Positions 7,519 to 16,227 of a stretch of DNA of 64,000 nucleotides are shown here, one piece after another. The stretch is taken from the NCBI RefSeq assembly GCF_049680855.1, contig NZ_JBMPGS010000001.1:372001-436000 (forward strand). Reading direction: 5' to 3'. Source of the DNA: Salinimicrobium sp049680855 (GTDB lineage: Bacteria > Bacteroidota > Bacteroidia > Flavobacteriales > Flavobacteriaceae). Both the position numbers and the translations under genes were made by a program. The first letter of the stretch is position 1. Each line of letters opens with the position of its first letter. The notes under the pieces were generated by a model. The model saw only the letters and a program-made list of their open reading frames with translations, had not been told where the DNA came from and ran no database searches.

Positions 7519-8820
7519 TTATCCTAAAATTCTTTTATACCTTCCTTGGGAAACTCTCTTAAGGAATTTGAGCTCTCTCCATTTTTTCAACTTCTCATCT
7601 ACCGTTCTTGTTGGCATACCCAATTCTTTAGCTTTAATTAAAGCTTCTTCCCTTGTAAAACTTTCCTTTAATCCAAAGAGAAGCTCCTCTTCAATTTCAG
7701 TTAAAGATCCCGTGGTTACACTTTGAGAAACAGCATCAGCGTGGTGAAGCAACTGCTTTGTTAAAATTAATGCAGTATTAAAATCTTCATCACTACAGGC
7801 TAGAACAGAGTTTGCTAGCACCTCATTTCCTTTGCGAAAGGCAGAAAAGATCATGCATATCCGGAAAAGAATTAATCCATGTCTTTTTACATTTGAGGTA
7901 AAAAATTGGGGATGCCCCTCTACAACTACATCGTAGATTCTACTCATTTCACTATTAAAATGATCCTCCTGCTCCCTGGTCAACTTAAATTCCACCGGTG
8001 TTTCTAAATCGGCTAATTGACCATACAACTTAAATATTTCAATCCCTGTCGACTGAAAGATACTTTTGAGATTCCTATTTTCTTTTTTGAAAACATCTTT
8101 CCAGTCATTGACCTCTTCAAAAGTGTAAAATATCATCCTGCTGAATAAGCCATTATCTTTAGATTTCACTAATGGCTGAAGCTGATCTGGAGTGCCAGAA
8201 ACTACCAAGGATAATTGTGGTGCATCTATCTCCATATATAAATTCTCCATTTTTCTGCTGATAGAAATTGGTTCATGATGAAAGGCCTTGCGCAGAACAT
8301 CAGAAAAGTTACCCCAATCCTGATTGAGCATAAGAGATAAAGTATCTGCTTCTGACTCTATTATAATACCCCCATAATGTGCATTTTTAATCGTAGGATA
8401 CATTTCGGCGGAGCTAATGTTGCCGGGAATTATTTTAGTCACAATTGGAGGACAAGAACCTTCAAGTGCTGCAGCTGGCTTCTTTCTTTTCTTTTTATTT
8501 TGCTTTCCAACTTCATGACATTCTTCAATTTCGGTCTTACTTTCACCATACACTTTATCATGAATTGGTTTTAATAAGTCTCGAGCAAAAGTCATTACGC
8601 CCTTACCAGATGCCGGTGGGGCTATTATCATGATATACAAATTAGAAAAAACGATTTTTCCATCATACATGCCATACACGTTGGGAAGAGAACTGCTTAA
8701 GGCACCTAAGGAAGATAGAAGTACAATATCTTTTTCCCTCCTTTCAAAATTGTCTGTCAATTTCTTAAGTATAGGAGGTAGATTCTGGTAGACATCATCG
8801 CTTATCAATGGATTATTCAC
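7519..8820 (-). CDS. DUF3987 family primase/helicase-like protein
   Basis: The 433-aa protein matches DUF3987: an N-terminal helical start, YIMIIAPPASGKG with a Walker A-like APPASGKG at 67-74, then a RecA-like core including IIIESEADTLSLML and QLSLVVSGTPDQLQPL. A C-terminal winged-helix-like segment (EALIKAKELGMPTRTVDEKLKKW) follows. Such proteins accompany integrases in Bacteroidota elements and are thought to act in element replication. It starts with GTG, overlapping the excisionase-like gene by 8 nt, so the two are coupled. Confidence 0.8.
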   Translation of the reverse strand: MNNPLISDDVYQNLPPILKKLTDNFERREKDIVLLSSLGALSSSLPNVYGMYDGKIVFSNLYIMIIAPPASGKGVMTFARDLLKPIHDKVYGESKTEIEECHEVGKQNKKKRKKPAAALEGSCPPIVTKIIPGNISSAEMYPTIKNAHYGGIIIESEADTLSLMLNQDWGNFSDVLRKAFHHEPISISRKMENLYMEIDAPQLSLVVSGTPDQLQPLVKSKDNGLFSRMIFYTFEEVNDWKDVFKKENRNLKSIFQSTGIEIFKLYGQLADLETPVEFKLTREQEDHFNSEMSRIYDVVVEGHPQFFTSNVKRHGLILFRICMIFSAFRKGNEVLANSVLACSDEDFNTALILTKQLLHHADAVSQSVTTGSLTEIEEELLFGLKESFTREEALIKAKELGMPTRTVDEKLKKWRELKFLKRVSQGRYKRILG

Positions 8821-9079
8821 AATAGCCTCCTCTCTTAGCTAAACCTTCATCTCCAACAAACTTATTTCTTTGCAGAAAAGTATCAAGATCTTGTCGCTTG
8901 AAATAAATAAGTTTATTATTAGGTTTAAAGTGTGTAATTCTTCCCTGGGAAGTACACTTGTAGAGATAGGAAGCTGAAACATCTAAATATTTGACAGCCT
9001 CATTAAAGCTCAGTGTTTCTTTCTGAAAATAGACAAGGCTGGCTAGCAAGTCTCGAATTTCGGTGAGTACATTCTTCAT
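8813..9079 (-). CDS. Excisionase-like helix-turn-helix protein
   Basis: The 88-aa protein is a MerR-like HTH_17 domain. Residues about 22-75 read SFNEAVKYLDVSASYLY, KCTSQGRITHFKPNN and KLIYFKRQDLDTFL, the usual two helices plus wing ending in the FKRxDLDxFL signature. It is expected to bind DNA and control excision or transcription of the element. It is the first gene of the backbone run through DUF3987 and probably the integrase. A 13-bp palindrome lies 15 nt upstream of its start. Confidence 0.82.
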   Translation of the reverse strand: MKNVLTEIRDLLASLVYFQKETLSFNEAVKYLDVSASYLYKCTSQGRITHFKPNNKLIYFKRQDLDTFLQRNKFVGDEGLAKRGGYCE

Positions 9080-9094
9080 TGTTTATGTTTTAAG

Positions 9095-9107
9095 AAACCA
9101 TTGGTTT
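9095..9107. promoter_or_regulatory. Operator-like palindrome upstream of excisionase gene
   Basis: AAACCA-T-TGGTTT is a perfect 13-bp palindrome ending 15 nt before the excisionase-like ATG (9079). No TAnnTTTG box is clear nearby. It may bind the HTH protein itself. Confidence 0.35.
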
Positions 9108-9215
9108 GATCCAAGAAAAGGTTCCGATTATTAACAATGCGAAATAACAACGAAGAGTTTAGGAGATATCTTTACTATAACTTTACAATAGCTGAATTTT
9201 TGGGTAAAGGTATTT

Positions 9216-10055
9216 TTAAAGCTGTTCAATAATTGATTCTATACGGCTTCCTTCAGTTGGTCTTTTACTTTCCGTCCAACTTGATTTTGACTGTTTCACA
9301 TTTTTAAATACTCTTCCGTTGACATCTCTAAAGACATATAATATTTTTTCGGAAAGATGTAAATGATCAACACTAGGTAGATAGCTTTTGCCAATTAATA
9401 AGTCAAGAAAGTACAGGAGAGACCTTTTACTAGTAAGATTGTTTTTGCCTATTACAAGCCAATGAATCCCTTCTTCTACAGTCCCTCCTGAAAAAGCCAG
9501 AAGGAATTCCTCTTTTTCGCATCTTACCAGAGGAGGAGAGGTGGTCAAGAGAGTGTAGAGCTTTTCTAATTTTTCTAGTTTTTGATCAGTATTTGCCGCA
9601 ATGAAATCAAAAGAAGTGGTTGATCCTAGATTAAGAAGATTTTCTGCAGGTCCAGTAGAATAGTGCTCTATTACCTGTTGGATCTGAGTCAAATATTTTT
9701 CTAGATAAGGAAATGCGCTATAGGAGGGGAATGTTCGGCATCTATCCAGTTGTTTCAGGAGAAACTCAACATATTGCTGTTCAGTTCCCTCTTCAAATTT
9801 GGATTCAAGTTTGTTTTCTAGCTGTCTTTCCGCATACATTGCCAAAGTTTTCATTTCGCGTTCTACAACATCTTCAAAAGAGAAAGTCAGCAGCCCAGAA
9901 GCATCTTTAACAACTATTTCTAATTTTTCTTTATTGATTTCTACAATTTCTCCTAGTTCTTTACCCTGTTCATAAAACAGTTTTAGGCTTTCATACAAGC
10001 CTGTCTGCAGATAAAGCTTAATAAAATGCAGAGGTCCCTCTTGTGTACTTTCCAT
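9216..10055 (-). CDS. Hypothetical protein at tRNA-proximal end of element
   Basis: This 279-aa soluble protein is not recognised with confidence. The N-terminal half is helical and rich in charged residues. The C-terminal 90 residues (IHWL, then LLYFLDLLIG, LSEKILYVF, VFKNVKQSKSSW) have the order of the C-terminal module seen in RteC-like proteins of Bacteroides conjugative transposons. That resemblance is weak and rests on pattern only. It ends 136 nt before the excisionase-like gene and starts about 120 nt from the tRNA 3' end, so it is the outermost gene of the element on this side. Confidence 0.6.
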   Translation of the reverse strand: MESTQEGPLHFIKLYLQTGLYESLKLFYEQGKELGEIVEINKEKLEIVVKDASGLLTFSFEDVVEREMKTLAMYAERQLENKLESKFEEGTEQQYVEFLLKQLDRCRTFPSYSAFPYLEKYLTQIQQVIEHYSTGPAENLLNLGSTTSFDFIAANTDQKLEKLEKLYTLLTTSPPLVRCEKEEFLLAFSGGTVEEGIHWLVIGKNNLTSKRSLLYFLDLLIGKSYLPSVDHLHLSEKILYVFRDVNGRVFKNVKQSKSSWTESKRPTEGSRIESIIEQL

Positions 10056-10131
10056 AATTTAAAAATACACACTGAAACAGAAAGAAAAGAAAAGAAAAAG
10101 AAATATGTTGATCCTATGTTAGTCCCAAGGA

Positions 10132-10163
10132 ATAAAAAAAGCCTCTCACATCGTGAAAGGCTT
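10132..10163 (-). terminator. Rho-independent terminator of the tRNA transcript
   Basis: Read leftwards, AAGCCTTTCAC (10163-10153) and GTGAGAGGCTT (10149-10139) pair over 11 bp (one G-T wobble) around the loop GAT and are followed by a run of Ts (10140-10134). It begins 12 nt past the tRNA 3' end. Confidence 0.8.
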
Positions 10164-10174
10164 GATTTTACTAG

Positions 10175-10248
10175 TGGTCCCACCTGGACTCGAACCAGGG
10201 ACCACCTGATTATGAGTCAGGTGCTCTAACCAGCTGAGCTATAGGACC
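10175..10248 (-). tRNA. tRNA with CAU anticodon (Met elongator or Ile2)
   Basis: The minus strand folds as a 74-nt tRNA without encoded CCA. The 7-bp acceptor GGTCCTA/TGGGACC contains one U-G pair. The D-arm is AGCTCAGCTGGTTAGAGC, the anticodon stem ACCTG/CAGGT encloses loop ACTCATAA with CAT at 10214-10212, and the T-arm contains GGTTCGAGTCC. A CAU anticodon could be elongator Met or, after lysidine modification, Ile2. The GACTCATAATC loop context also occurs in Ile2 tRNAs, so I leave this open. Its 3' end borders the integrative element. Confidence 0.92.
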
Positions 10249-10271
10249 GGCTCAATGGTGTTGAGAGGGCG

Positions 10272-10303
10272 CAAATTTAGATAAATCTATTTTACACCGC
10301 AAA
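10272..10303 (-). promoter_or_regulatory. tRNA promoter (Bacteroidota type)
   Basis: On the minus strand TTTG (10303-10300), a 20-nt spacer and TAAATTTG (10279-10272) match the Bacteroidota -33/-7 consensus. The expected transcript start is about 18 nt before the mature tRNA. Confidence 0.65.
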
Positions 10304-10467
10304 CAATTTCTTTTTATTTTTTAGGTGTCGTCAGAGTCCATACCATTCAAAAAGGGCGTTTTTTACTGCTATTTGTTTTGCACCCAACAACTTAAAATTT
10401 TAAGCAGGTTAAACTTCAATAAGATCAGCTAGCATTCATAAGATTCTGAAACAAGTCTTGGGTAAAA

Positions 10468-10905
10468 TTAAGATCCAATCCCCCTCCCCTTTGGGGAGGG
10501 CTGTGGAGGGGCTTCCTGGCACAGTTCCACCAAAACCCCTTTAGAGGACTTTGGATGCAGGAAAGCCACCAGCTTATTATCGGCTCCTTTTTTGGGTTCT
10601 TCATTCAATACCACGAATCCTTCCTCTTTCAGTCGGTTTATTTCTGCTTTTATGTCATCTACGGCAAAAGCAATATGATGAATGCCTTCTCCTTTTTTAT
10701 TGATAAACTTTGCAATGGGACTATCTTCGTTAGTAGCTGCCAGCAGCTCGATCTTGCTTTCCCCCGTCCTGAAAAATGCCGTTTCAACGCCTTCACTTTC
10801 CACGGCTTCAGTTTTATAGCAGGAAGTATTCAGTAATGCTTCATAAGTTTTGTTAGCTTCTTTCAGGTTTTTAACGGCAATGCCTATATGTTCTATCTTT
10901 TTCAT
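10468..10905 (-). CDS. mce: Methylmalonyl-CoA epimerase
   Basis: The 145-aa glyoxalase/VOC-fold protein interconverts (R)- and (S)-methylmalonyl-CoA between propionyl-CoA carboxylase and methylmalonyl-CoA mutase in propionate, odd-chain and branched-chain metabolism. The family pattern is clear: KKIEHIGIAVKNL at the start with metal ligand H6, GEGIHHIAFAVDD with H76, and VLVELCQE with E127. The natural protein should end near residue 131. The last 14 residues, APPQPSPKGRGIGS, come from a palindromic repeat read in frame at 10480-10515. The tail is unlikely to matter for catalysis. Confidence 0.92.
   Translation of the reverse strand: MKKIEHIGIAVKNLKEANKTYEALLNTSCYKTEAVESEGVETAFFRTGESKIELLAATNEDSPIAKFINKKGEGIHHIAFAVDDIKAEINRLKEEGFVVLNEEPKKGADNKLVAFLHPKSSKGVLVELCQEAPPQPSPKGRGIGS
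10480..10515. repeat. REP-like palindrome encoding the mce C-terminal tail
   Basis: CCCCTCCCC-TTT-GGGGAGGG is a near-perfect GC-rich palindrome, followed by TGTGGAGGGG. It is read by the mce gene as a Pro/Gly tail just before the stop and lies where a terminator would be. It resembles the element at 4857-4895 in layout. Confidence 0.55.
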
Positions 10906-11034
10906 ATCAATTATTTTATCTTCTAAAAAATGAACTTTTAGCTATTCTCCATTAACTTTCTTTCCAAAACCGCCACGACGAAGAGCTAAAAGCTATCCTG
11001 TGACGAATTTAAGAATAATGACATTTAAAAATGT

Positions 11035-11042
11035 TATTTTTG
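11035..11042 (+). promoter_or_regulatory. -7 box directly in front of rbfA
   Basis: TATTTTTG fits TAnnTTTG but ends only 4 nt before the rbfA ATG. If used, the transcript would start at or near the ATG, giving a leaderless mRNA. Confidence 0.4.
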
Positions 11043-11046
11043 CCCT

Positions 11047-11439
11047 ATGGAAACGAACAGACAGAAAAAAATTGGAGGAGTATTGCAGGAGGACCTGGCA
11101 GAGATCCTTCAGGCCCATTTACGAGATGCAGGAGTGACAGGAATATTGATTTCGGTTTCTAAAGTGAAGGTCACGAGTGATCTTGGCCAGGCAAAAGCCT
11201 ATTTAAGCGTATTTCCTTCTAAGAATGCAGAGGAGATCTTAAAGGAACTTAACCTTTTAAAACCAAAGATCAGACACGAGCTGGCACAACGTACCCGTAA
11301 CCAGCTTAGAAGAATGCCCGAGCTGCTTTTCTATATTGATGATTCCCTGGAATACATCGAGAAGATAGACAAATCTCTTAAAGGCGAAGAAAACCCTATA
11401 GAACAGCGGGACCTTCTTTCTCGTCGGAAAAAATCTTAA
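11047..11439 (+). CDS. rbfA: Ribosome-binding factor A
   Basis: This 130-aa cytoplasmic protein is of normal length for RbfA, a KH-fold factor that helps 16S rRNA 5'-end maturation and 30S assembly, especially in the cold. It shows the family pattern: RQKKIGGVLQEDLAEILQ at the start, ISVSKVKVTSDLGQAKAYLSVFP in the middle, and LRRMPELLFYIDDSLEYIEKIDKSL near the end. The gene is followed after 3 nt by a permease gene on the same strand, an arrangement often seen in Flavobacteriaceae, so the two form an operon. Confidence 0.95.
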   Translation: METNRQKKIGGVLQEDLAEILQAHLRDAGVTGILISVSKVKVTSDLGQAKAYLSVFPSKNAEEILKELNLLKPKIRHELAQRTRNQLRRMPELLFYIDDSLEYIEKIDKSLKGEENPIEQRDLLSRRKKS

Positions 11440-11442
11440 CAC

Positions 11443-12642
11443 TTGAATTTCCCCTTTTACATCGCCAGGAGGTATTTGTTCTCCAAAAGCAGCAGGAACG
11501 CGATCAACATTATTACGATCATTGCTGCCATAGGCGTGTTCGCAGGGGCTTTTTCACTATTCATTGTACTTTCGGGCTTTGCGGGTTTAAAAGATTTCAG
11601 CTTATCTTTTTCCAATAAGTTCGACCCCGATCTAAAAGTATTTCCTGAAACCGGTAAATTCTTTGATTTTTCTTCTGAAGAACGCGCAGCTTTTGCTGAA
11701 GTTACGGGTATTGCCGAATATTCCGAAGTCGTGGAAGAACGTGTTTTTCTCGAATTCAGGAATAAGAACAAAACTGCATTTATAAAAGGGGTAGATCAAA
11801 ACTACCGGAAGGTGAACCAGCTGGACAGCATGATGGTCTTTGGTACCTGGTTTGCCGAAGGTGAGCAACAGGTAGTACTGGGAAATAGTATTTCCAGGGA
11901 ACTTTCTATTGGCCGCTTTGATTATCAAAACCTGTTGCAGATCATGGTTCCCAAACCGGGAACGGGACAGGTGCTTTCCCCTACAGATGCTTTTAATTCT
12001 GAATACACCGTAGCCTCCGGAATCTTTAGCGTCAACGAAGAACTTGATAATAAATTCATCTTTTCTTCGCTGGATTTTGCCAGAAACCTGCTGTCTCTGG
12101 AAGAAAACCAGATCACGGCCATAGAAATCAAGCTTGCACCCGGCGCAGATGCTTCAGAAGTGAAAGAGGCTGTACAGGCTGCTCTCAATTCCCCGGTGAA
12201 AATTAGGAACAGAGCACAATTGAACGACGCGCTCTACAAAATGCTGAATACAGAAAATCTCGCGGTGTACCTCATCTTTACACTCGTCCTTATCATTGCG
12301 CTTTTTAACGTGGTGGGTTCTATTATTATGGTGATCCTTGATAAAAGAGAAAATATTAAAACCCTGCACAGCCTGGGCGCTACTCCAAACCAGATCAAAA
12401 ACATCTTTTTTGGGCAGGGAGTTTTTATGACTTTGCTCGGCGGATCTTTAGGGCTTATCTTTTCGATCCTACTTGTATACTTGCAGCTGCAGTTTGATCT
12501 AGTGATGATCACGCCAAGCCTGCCGTACCCGGTAAGCATCACCTGGGAAAATATCCTGGTAGTGATCTTAACTATTTCTGCACTGGGAGTTATTGCTTCT
12601 TATGTGGCAGCAAGCCAGAGTAAGAAAGCATTGAACGCCTAA
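11443..12642 (+). CDS. LolC/LolE-type (FtsX/MacB) ABC transporter permease
   Basis: The 399-aa membrane protein has the four-helix FtsX/MacB layout: one segment near 20-45, a periplasmic domain of about 220 residues, and three segments near 275-300, 322-347 and 365-390. The start FYIARRYLFSKSSRNAINIIT is typical of lipoprotein-releasing permeases, which pull lipoproteins from the inner membrane for transfer to the outer membrane. The ATPase partner is not adjacent. The start is TTG, 3 nt after the rbfA stop; the next Met codons would remove the first helix. Its end overlaps the convergent dus gene by 4 nt. Confidence 0.88.
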   Translation: MNFPFYIARRYLFSKSSRNAINIITIIAAIGVFAGAFSLFIVLSGFAGLKDFSLSFSNKFDPDLKVFPETGKFFDFSSEERAAFAEVTGIAEYSEVVEERVFLEFRNKNKTAFIKGVDQNYRKVNQLDSMMVFGTWFAEGEQQVVLGNSISRELSIGRFDYQNLLQIMVPKPGTGQVLSPTDAFNSEYTVASGIFSVNEELDNKFIFSSLDFARNLLSLEENQITAIEIKLAPGADASEVKEAVQAALNSPVKIRNRAQLNDALYKMLNTENLAVYLIFTLVLIIALFNVVGSIIMVILDKRENIKTLHSLGATPNQIKNIFFGQGVFMTLLGGSLGLIFSILLVYLQLQFDLVMITPSLPYPVSITWENILVVILTISALGVIASYVAASQSKKALNA

Positions 12643-13631
12643 GCAAACTCGTAACCCGCGAATTCTTTTTCTACCTCATCAAAGGCGGCAAAAACATCTG
12701 CAGCATCATCGCTGGTAACCATCTTTTGGCGGTATTCTTTGAAGTGCGGAATTCCTTTAAAATAATTGGTATAATGTCTTCGGGTTTCAAAAACCCCTAA
12801 TTTCTCCCCTTTCCAGTCGATCGCCATTTGCAAATGACGGCGGGCGGCATCAAGACGTTCTTCCATGGTAGGAGGGGCAAGATGTTTTCCGGTTTCGAAG
12901 TAATGCTTTACTTCTCTAAAGAACCAGGGATAACCAATACTGGCACGGCCAATCATCGCGCCGTCCAGTCCGAATTTGTCACGCATTTCCATCGCTTTTT
13001 CTGGACTGTCAACGTCTCCGTTTCCAAAAACGGGAATATGCATTCGCGGATTGTTCTTTACTTCAGCAATCGGCTTCCAGTTGGCTTCTCCTTTATACAT
13101 TTGCACCCTGGTGCGCCCGTGAATGGAAATGGCGCTGGCGCCAACATCCTGAAGACGTTCGGCTACCTCAACAATTTTTATGGAATCATTATCCCAGCCA
13201 AGCCGGGTCTTTACAGTAACAGGTAATTTGGTGTGCTTCACCATGGCCTCGGTCAAAGAAACCATGAGCGGAATATCCTTTAGTATTCCCGCTCCCGCGC
13301 CTTTAGAAACGACCTTTTTTACGGGACAGCCAAAATTGATATCAATAATATCTGGCCCTGATTTTTCCACAATCTCAACAGACTGCAGCATAGAATCAAG
13401 GTTGGCTCCAAAGATCTGGATACCCACAGGGCGTTCCTTCTCGTAAATATCAAGTTTCATCACGCTTTTTGCAGCGTCGCGAATAAGCCCTTCCGAAGAA
13501 ATGAATTCAGTATACACCACATCGGCTCCCTGCTCTTTGCACAAGGCGCGAAAAGGCGGATCGCTCACATCTTCCATTGGTGCAAGCAACAATGGAAATT
13601 CTCCTACATCTATGTTTCCTATTTTAGCCAA
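12639..13631 (-). CDS. dusB: tRNA-dihydrouridine synthase
   Basis: The 330-aa FMN enzyme of the DusB type reduces specific uridines in the tRNA D-loop. Visible are APMEDVSDPPFRALC (FMN region), DINFGCPVKKVVSKGAGAGIL with the catalytic Cys, PVTVKTRLGWD, ISIHGRTRVQMYKGEANW, and GNGDVDSPE with GAMIGRASIGYPWFF for the phosphate site. Length and start are as expected. It is transcribed alone, convergent with the permease gene. Confidence 0.94.
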   Translation of the reverse strand: MAKIGNIDVGEFPLLLAPMEDVSDPPFRALCKEQGADVVYTEFISSEGLIRDAAKSVMKLDIYEKERPVGIQIFGANLDSMLQSVEIVEKSGPDIIDINFGCPVKKVVSKGAGAGILKDIPLMVSLTEAMVKHTKLPVTVKTRLGWDNDSIKIVEVAERLQDVGASAISIHGRTRVQMYKGEANWKPIAEVKNNPRMHIPVFGNGDVDSPEKAMEMRDKFGLDGAMIGRASIGYPWFFREVKHYFETGKHLAPPTMEERLDAARRHLQMAIDWKGEKLGVFETRRHYTNYFKGIPHFKEYRQKMVTSDDAADVFAAFDEVEKEFAGYEFA

Positions 13632-13768
13632 AACTCCTGTTTTTCAGGTGGCAAAAATACGAAATTTTAATGATTTTCAAGATTTAGCATTTTCTGAAAA
13701 ATGATGAAAAGGTTCTTGTATTTCAGAAGCTTTTCAGAAAGATATCAAAAAAGCACATTTTTGGAAGC

Positions 13769-16183
13769 TTATAGTCGGTCTCTTTCTGCGGCCTCGATGC
13801 TGCGCTCATTATCGCTCAACCTGAAGTTTCCAAAGTTATACTTGAAGCCAACCCGCACATACCTCGATTCTGGACGGGCAAAAAAGCCGTTGTCCTGGTT
13901 GAGATAATCTGCACGCATCCAGGTATTGGTTTCGTTAAGCGCGTCTTCCACATGCAACGTGACCTCTGCCCTGTTATTCCACAGTGTTTTTCTCACGCCA
14001 AAGGAAAGCGTGGTCATGGGATCAAGATAATAAGATCCCGTAAGCCAGTCAGAAATATAGGTAAGCGTTAGATCTCCTGAAAATGTCCCGTCTTTTGAGA
14101 GGGTAAAGCTGTTGGACCACATTCCGAAGAAACCGTCGATCTCATTTGAGACTTCGGCATTGTTACTTTCAAGCGCAAGAAAGGTTTGCTCTTCGTGAAA
14201 AAGAGAAACATAGGCATAGGTATACCAAAAATCTGTAAGCGACCTTCCGTGGGTGATATCCAGCCCATAAGAAAAGCTTTCCAACAAATTAACGTTCACG
14301 TTGCGAAGGACCGTATTTTCATTATCCTGAAAACTCAGCACGCTTACAGATGGCCCGTTATCTCTGTAATAAAGATCAAAGAAATAGGCATTTTTAAGGC
14401 TGTAGTTGAGGTTGAAATTATTACTTATTGCCGCTCCAAGATCGGGGTTTCCTGCATTAAAATTATATTCGGTAAGAAAATACCTGAAAGGGTTTAAGCT
14501 TTCATATCGTGGCCTTTGAATTCTTCGGCTGTAATCAAATGTAAGGCTGTGATTGTTGGAAATACGGTGCTGCAGGTAAAAAGTGGGAAACAATTCAAAA
14601 TAATCACGGTTATCTTCCTGCTGCATAGCTTCAGAAAAACCGGTTCTATCGGTGAACTCTCCGCGAAGTCCGCCTTTCATGCTCCACACATCCCAGTCTT
14701 TGGCGAAACTTAGATATCCTGCGAAAATTTTTTCATCATAAGAAAACTGGTCAGAAAGCTGAGAGTTATAGGTTTCCTCGCTTCCCATCACATCAAAATA
14801 GTCAATCCCGCTTAAGGAATTTATAATAGATGTCTTAACACCGGCTTCGAAATTTGTACTTCCCAAAGGTGTTACATAATCTATTTGGCCCACATAAATA
14901 TTGATCTCCTGTTGTGCAGCTGTAGAAAAAGCATAGGTCGAGAAGAGGTCGCCGCCGCCAGTATAATAATTGGTTGCTACATCCTGCTGCCGGTCCTGTT
15001 CATACCTTGTAAAATGTCCACGTGCTGAAATTTCGGCTCCTTCTTTATCCATTTTATGCCGAAATTCAAGATCTGCCGCAAAATTCACCTGGTCTTCGCC
15101 AAGGCTGCTGTTCGTCAACAAATCGCTGTATGGCATATTCAGTTGGGTAGGAATATCTGTAAAAACCTCATTTTTGAAGGTCTTGTTTGGAGAGTAAAGC
15201 ACATTTGAAGAAAAGTTCAGCGTATTTTTTTCGTCAAGTTCATAATCTAAAATGATGTTTGCATTATGAGCGTTGGATCTGGTAGTACGTTCAAAATCTG
15301 TTTCCCAACGCGAAAAAACTTCCTCGTCTTCGTCCATAAAATTGATAAAGCTCTCATCTTCCTTAAATTCCTTGCGCGGACTAAAACTATAATTTGCAAA
15401 AAGATTCAGTTTGTCGGTTTTATAATAATGGCTGGTTCCAAGATTGTATTTTGGAAAGATCGCCTGTGTCCAGGCTGCATCTACACTTCCTTTATATCCT
15501 ATGGAAATGCCTTTGGAAGTGACAATATTCAAGATGGCTCCACCTTCGGCATCATAGCGCGCGGGAGGGTTCATGATCACCTCAACCGATTCGATGTTTT
15601 CTGCGGCATAACTCTCAAGAAGATCTCTTAATTCTGAAGCTGTTAAATAAACTTTACGGTCATTGATATAAACCTGCACGCCCTGGTTCCTTACCTGAAG
15701 CGTTCCGTTTGTAGCGATAACGCCTGGAGTTTTTCGCAGGATATCCCATGAATTTCCGCTGGAAAGACTGGTATTAGCCACATTGAAAACCAGCCTGTCT
15801 ACCTCCCTTTTCACGGTTGGATTTTTAACCCTAATGTCAACTTCACCAAGATTGGAAACGTTTTCGGAAAGCATGAATTCCCCAAGATCCTCATCTTTGG
15901 AAACGTTTATCTTCCGAAGATAATCTTCAAAACCTACAAAACTTATTTTTAATAAATAGTCATTTTTCTCTATTTCCGAAAACCTGAAAACACCAGATTC
16001 TTCAGAAACCGCACCTTTATAAACGCTCACGGAATCCTGTGCATTCAGCAAAATGACGTTTGCATAAGGCACGGGATTACTGGCTTTGTCAACGATCTTT
16101 CCTGTCACAGAATTTTGAGCGATAGCTGCTGCAGAAGATAATAAACTAAGACCTATAAGAAGGGGGCGGTAATATTTTATCAT
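13769..16183 (-). CDS. Outer-membrane beta-barrel receptor (CarboxypepD_reg + TonB-dependent family)
   Basis: The 804-aa protein has a signal peptide (cleavage near AIAQ|N at 22-23), a CarboxypepD_reg-like domain (about 25-110: VTGKIVDKASNPVPYANVIL), a plug (about 125-225: ILRKTPGVIATNGTLQVRNQGVQVYIND, ESVEVIMNPPARYDAEGGAILNI) and an OMP_b-brl_3-type barrel ending in FKYNFGNF. This family takes up unknown substrates or peptides across the outer membrane. No SusD partner is next to it. A clear promoter lies 45 nt upstream. The last residues NERSIEAAERDRL extend past the usual barrel end. Confidence 0.85.
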   Translation of the reverse strand: MIKYYRPLLIGLSLLSSAAAIAQNSVTGKIVDKASNPVPYANVILLNAQDSVSVYKGAVSEESGVFRFSEIEKNDYLLKISFVGFEDYLRKINVSKDEDLGEFMLSENVSNLGEVDIRVKNPTVKREVDRLVFNVANTSLSSGNSWDILRKTPGVIATNGTLQVRNQGVQVYINDRKVYLTASELRDLLESYAAENIESVEVIMNPPARYDAEGGAILNIVTSKGISIGYKGSVDAAWTQAIFPKYNLGTSHYYKTDKLNLFANYSFSPRKEFKEDESFINFMDEDEEVFSRWETDFERTTRSNAHNANIILDYELDEKNTLNFSSNVLYSPNKTFKNEVFTDIPTQLNMPYSDLLTNSSLGEDQVNFAADLEFRHKMDKEGAEISARGHFTRYEQDRQQDVATNYYTGGGDLFSTYAFSTAAQQEINIYVGQIDYVTPLGSTNFEAGVKTSIINSLSGIDYFDVMGSEETYNSQLSDQFSYDEKIFAGYLSFAKDWDVWSMKGGLRGEFTDRTGFSEAMQQEDNRDYFELFPTFYLQHRISNNHSLTFDYSRRIQRPRYESLNPFRYFLTEYNFNAGNPDLGAAISNNFNLNYSLKNAYFFDLYYRDNGPSVSVLSFQDNENTVLRNVNVNLLESFSYGLDITHGRSLTDFWYTYAYVSLFHEEQTFLALESNNAEVSNEIDGFFGMWSNSFTLSKDGTFSGDLTLTYISDWLTGSYYLDPMTTLSFGVRKTLWNNRAEVTLHVEDALNETNTWMRADYLNQDNGFFARPESRYVRVGFKYNFGNFRLSDNERSIEAAERDRL

Positions 16184-16227
16184 GGAATGCTATGGTTAGT
16201 TGGCTTGATAAGAATAACAAAATCAAG

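Larger units (their letters stand above)
1..10174. mobile_element. tRNA-adjacent integrative element, right end; left end outside window
   Basis: The stretch left of the CAU-anticodon tRNA carries an excisionase-like HTH gene, a DUF3987 protein, a tyrosine integrase, a RecA-like ATPase and a DUF3871 protein, nearly all on the minus strand. This gene set is typical of Bacteroidota integrative elements. The tRNA 3' end at 10175 points into the element, as expected for integration at a tRNA 3' end. I could not find a second copy of the tRNA 3' end to the left, so the other boundary is probably beyond position 1. The cargo at 1-3.8 kb is visibly richer in A+T than the backbone and than the chromosome to the right. 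The exact right junction is inferred, not observed. Confidence 0.7.

Noticed and set aside
10056..10174. Attachment-site copy at the element side of the tRNA
   Set aside because: No second copy of the tRNA 3' end was found in the window, so no att pair is claimed.
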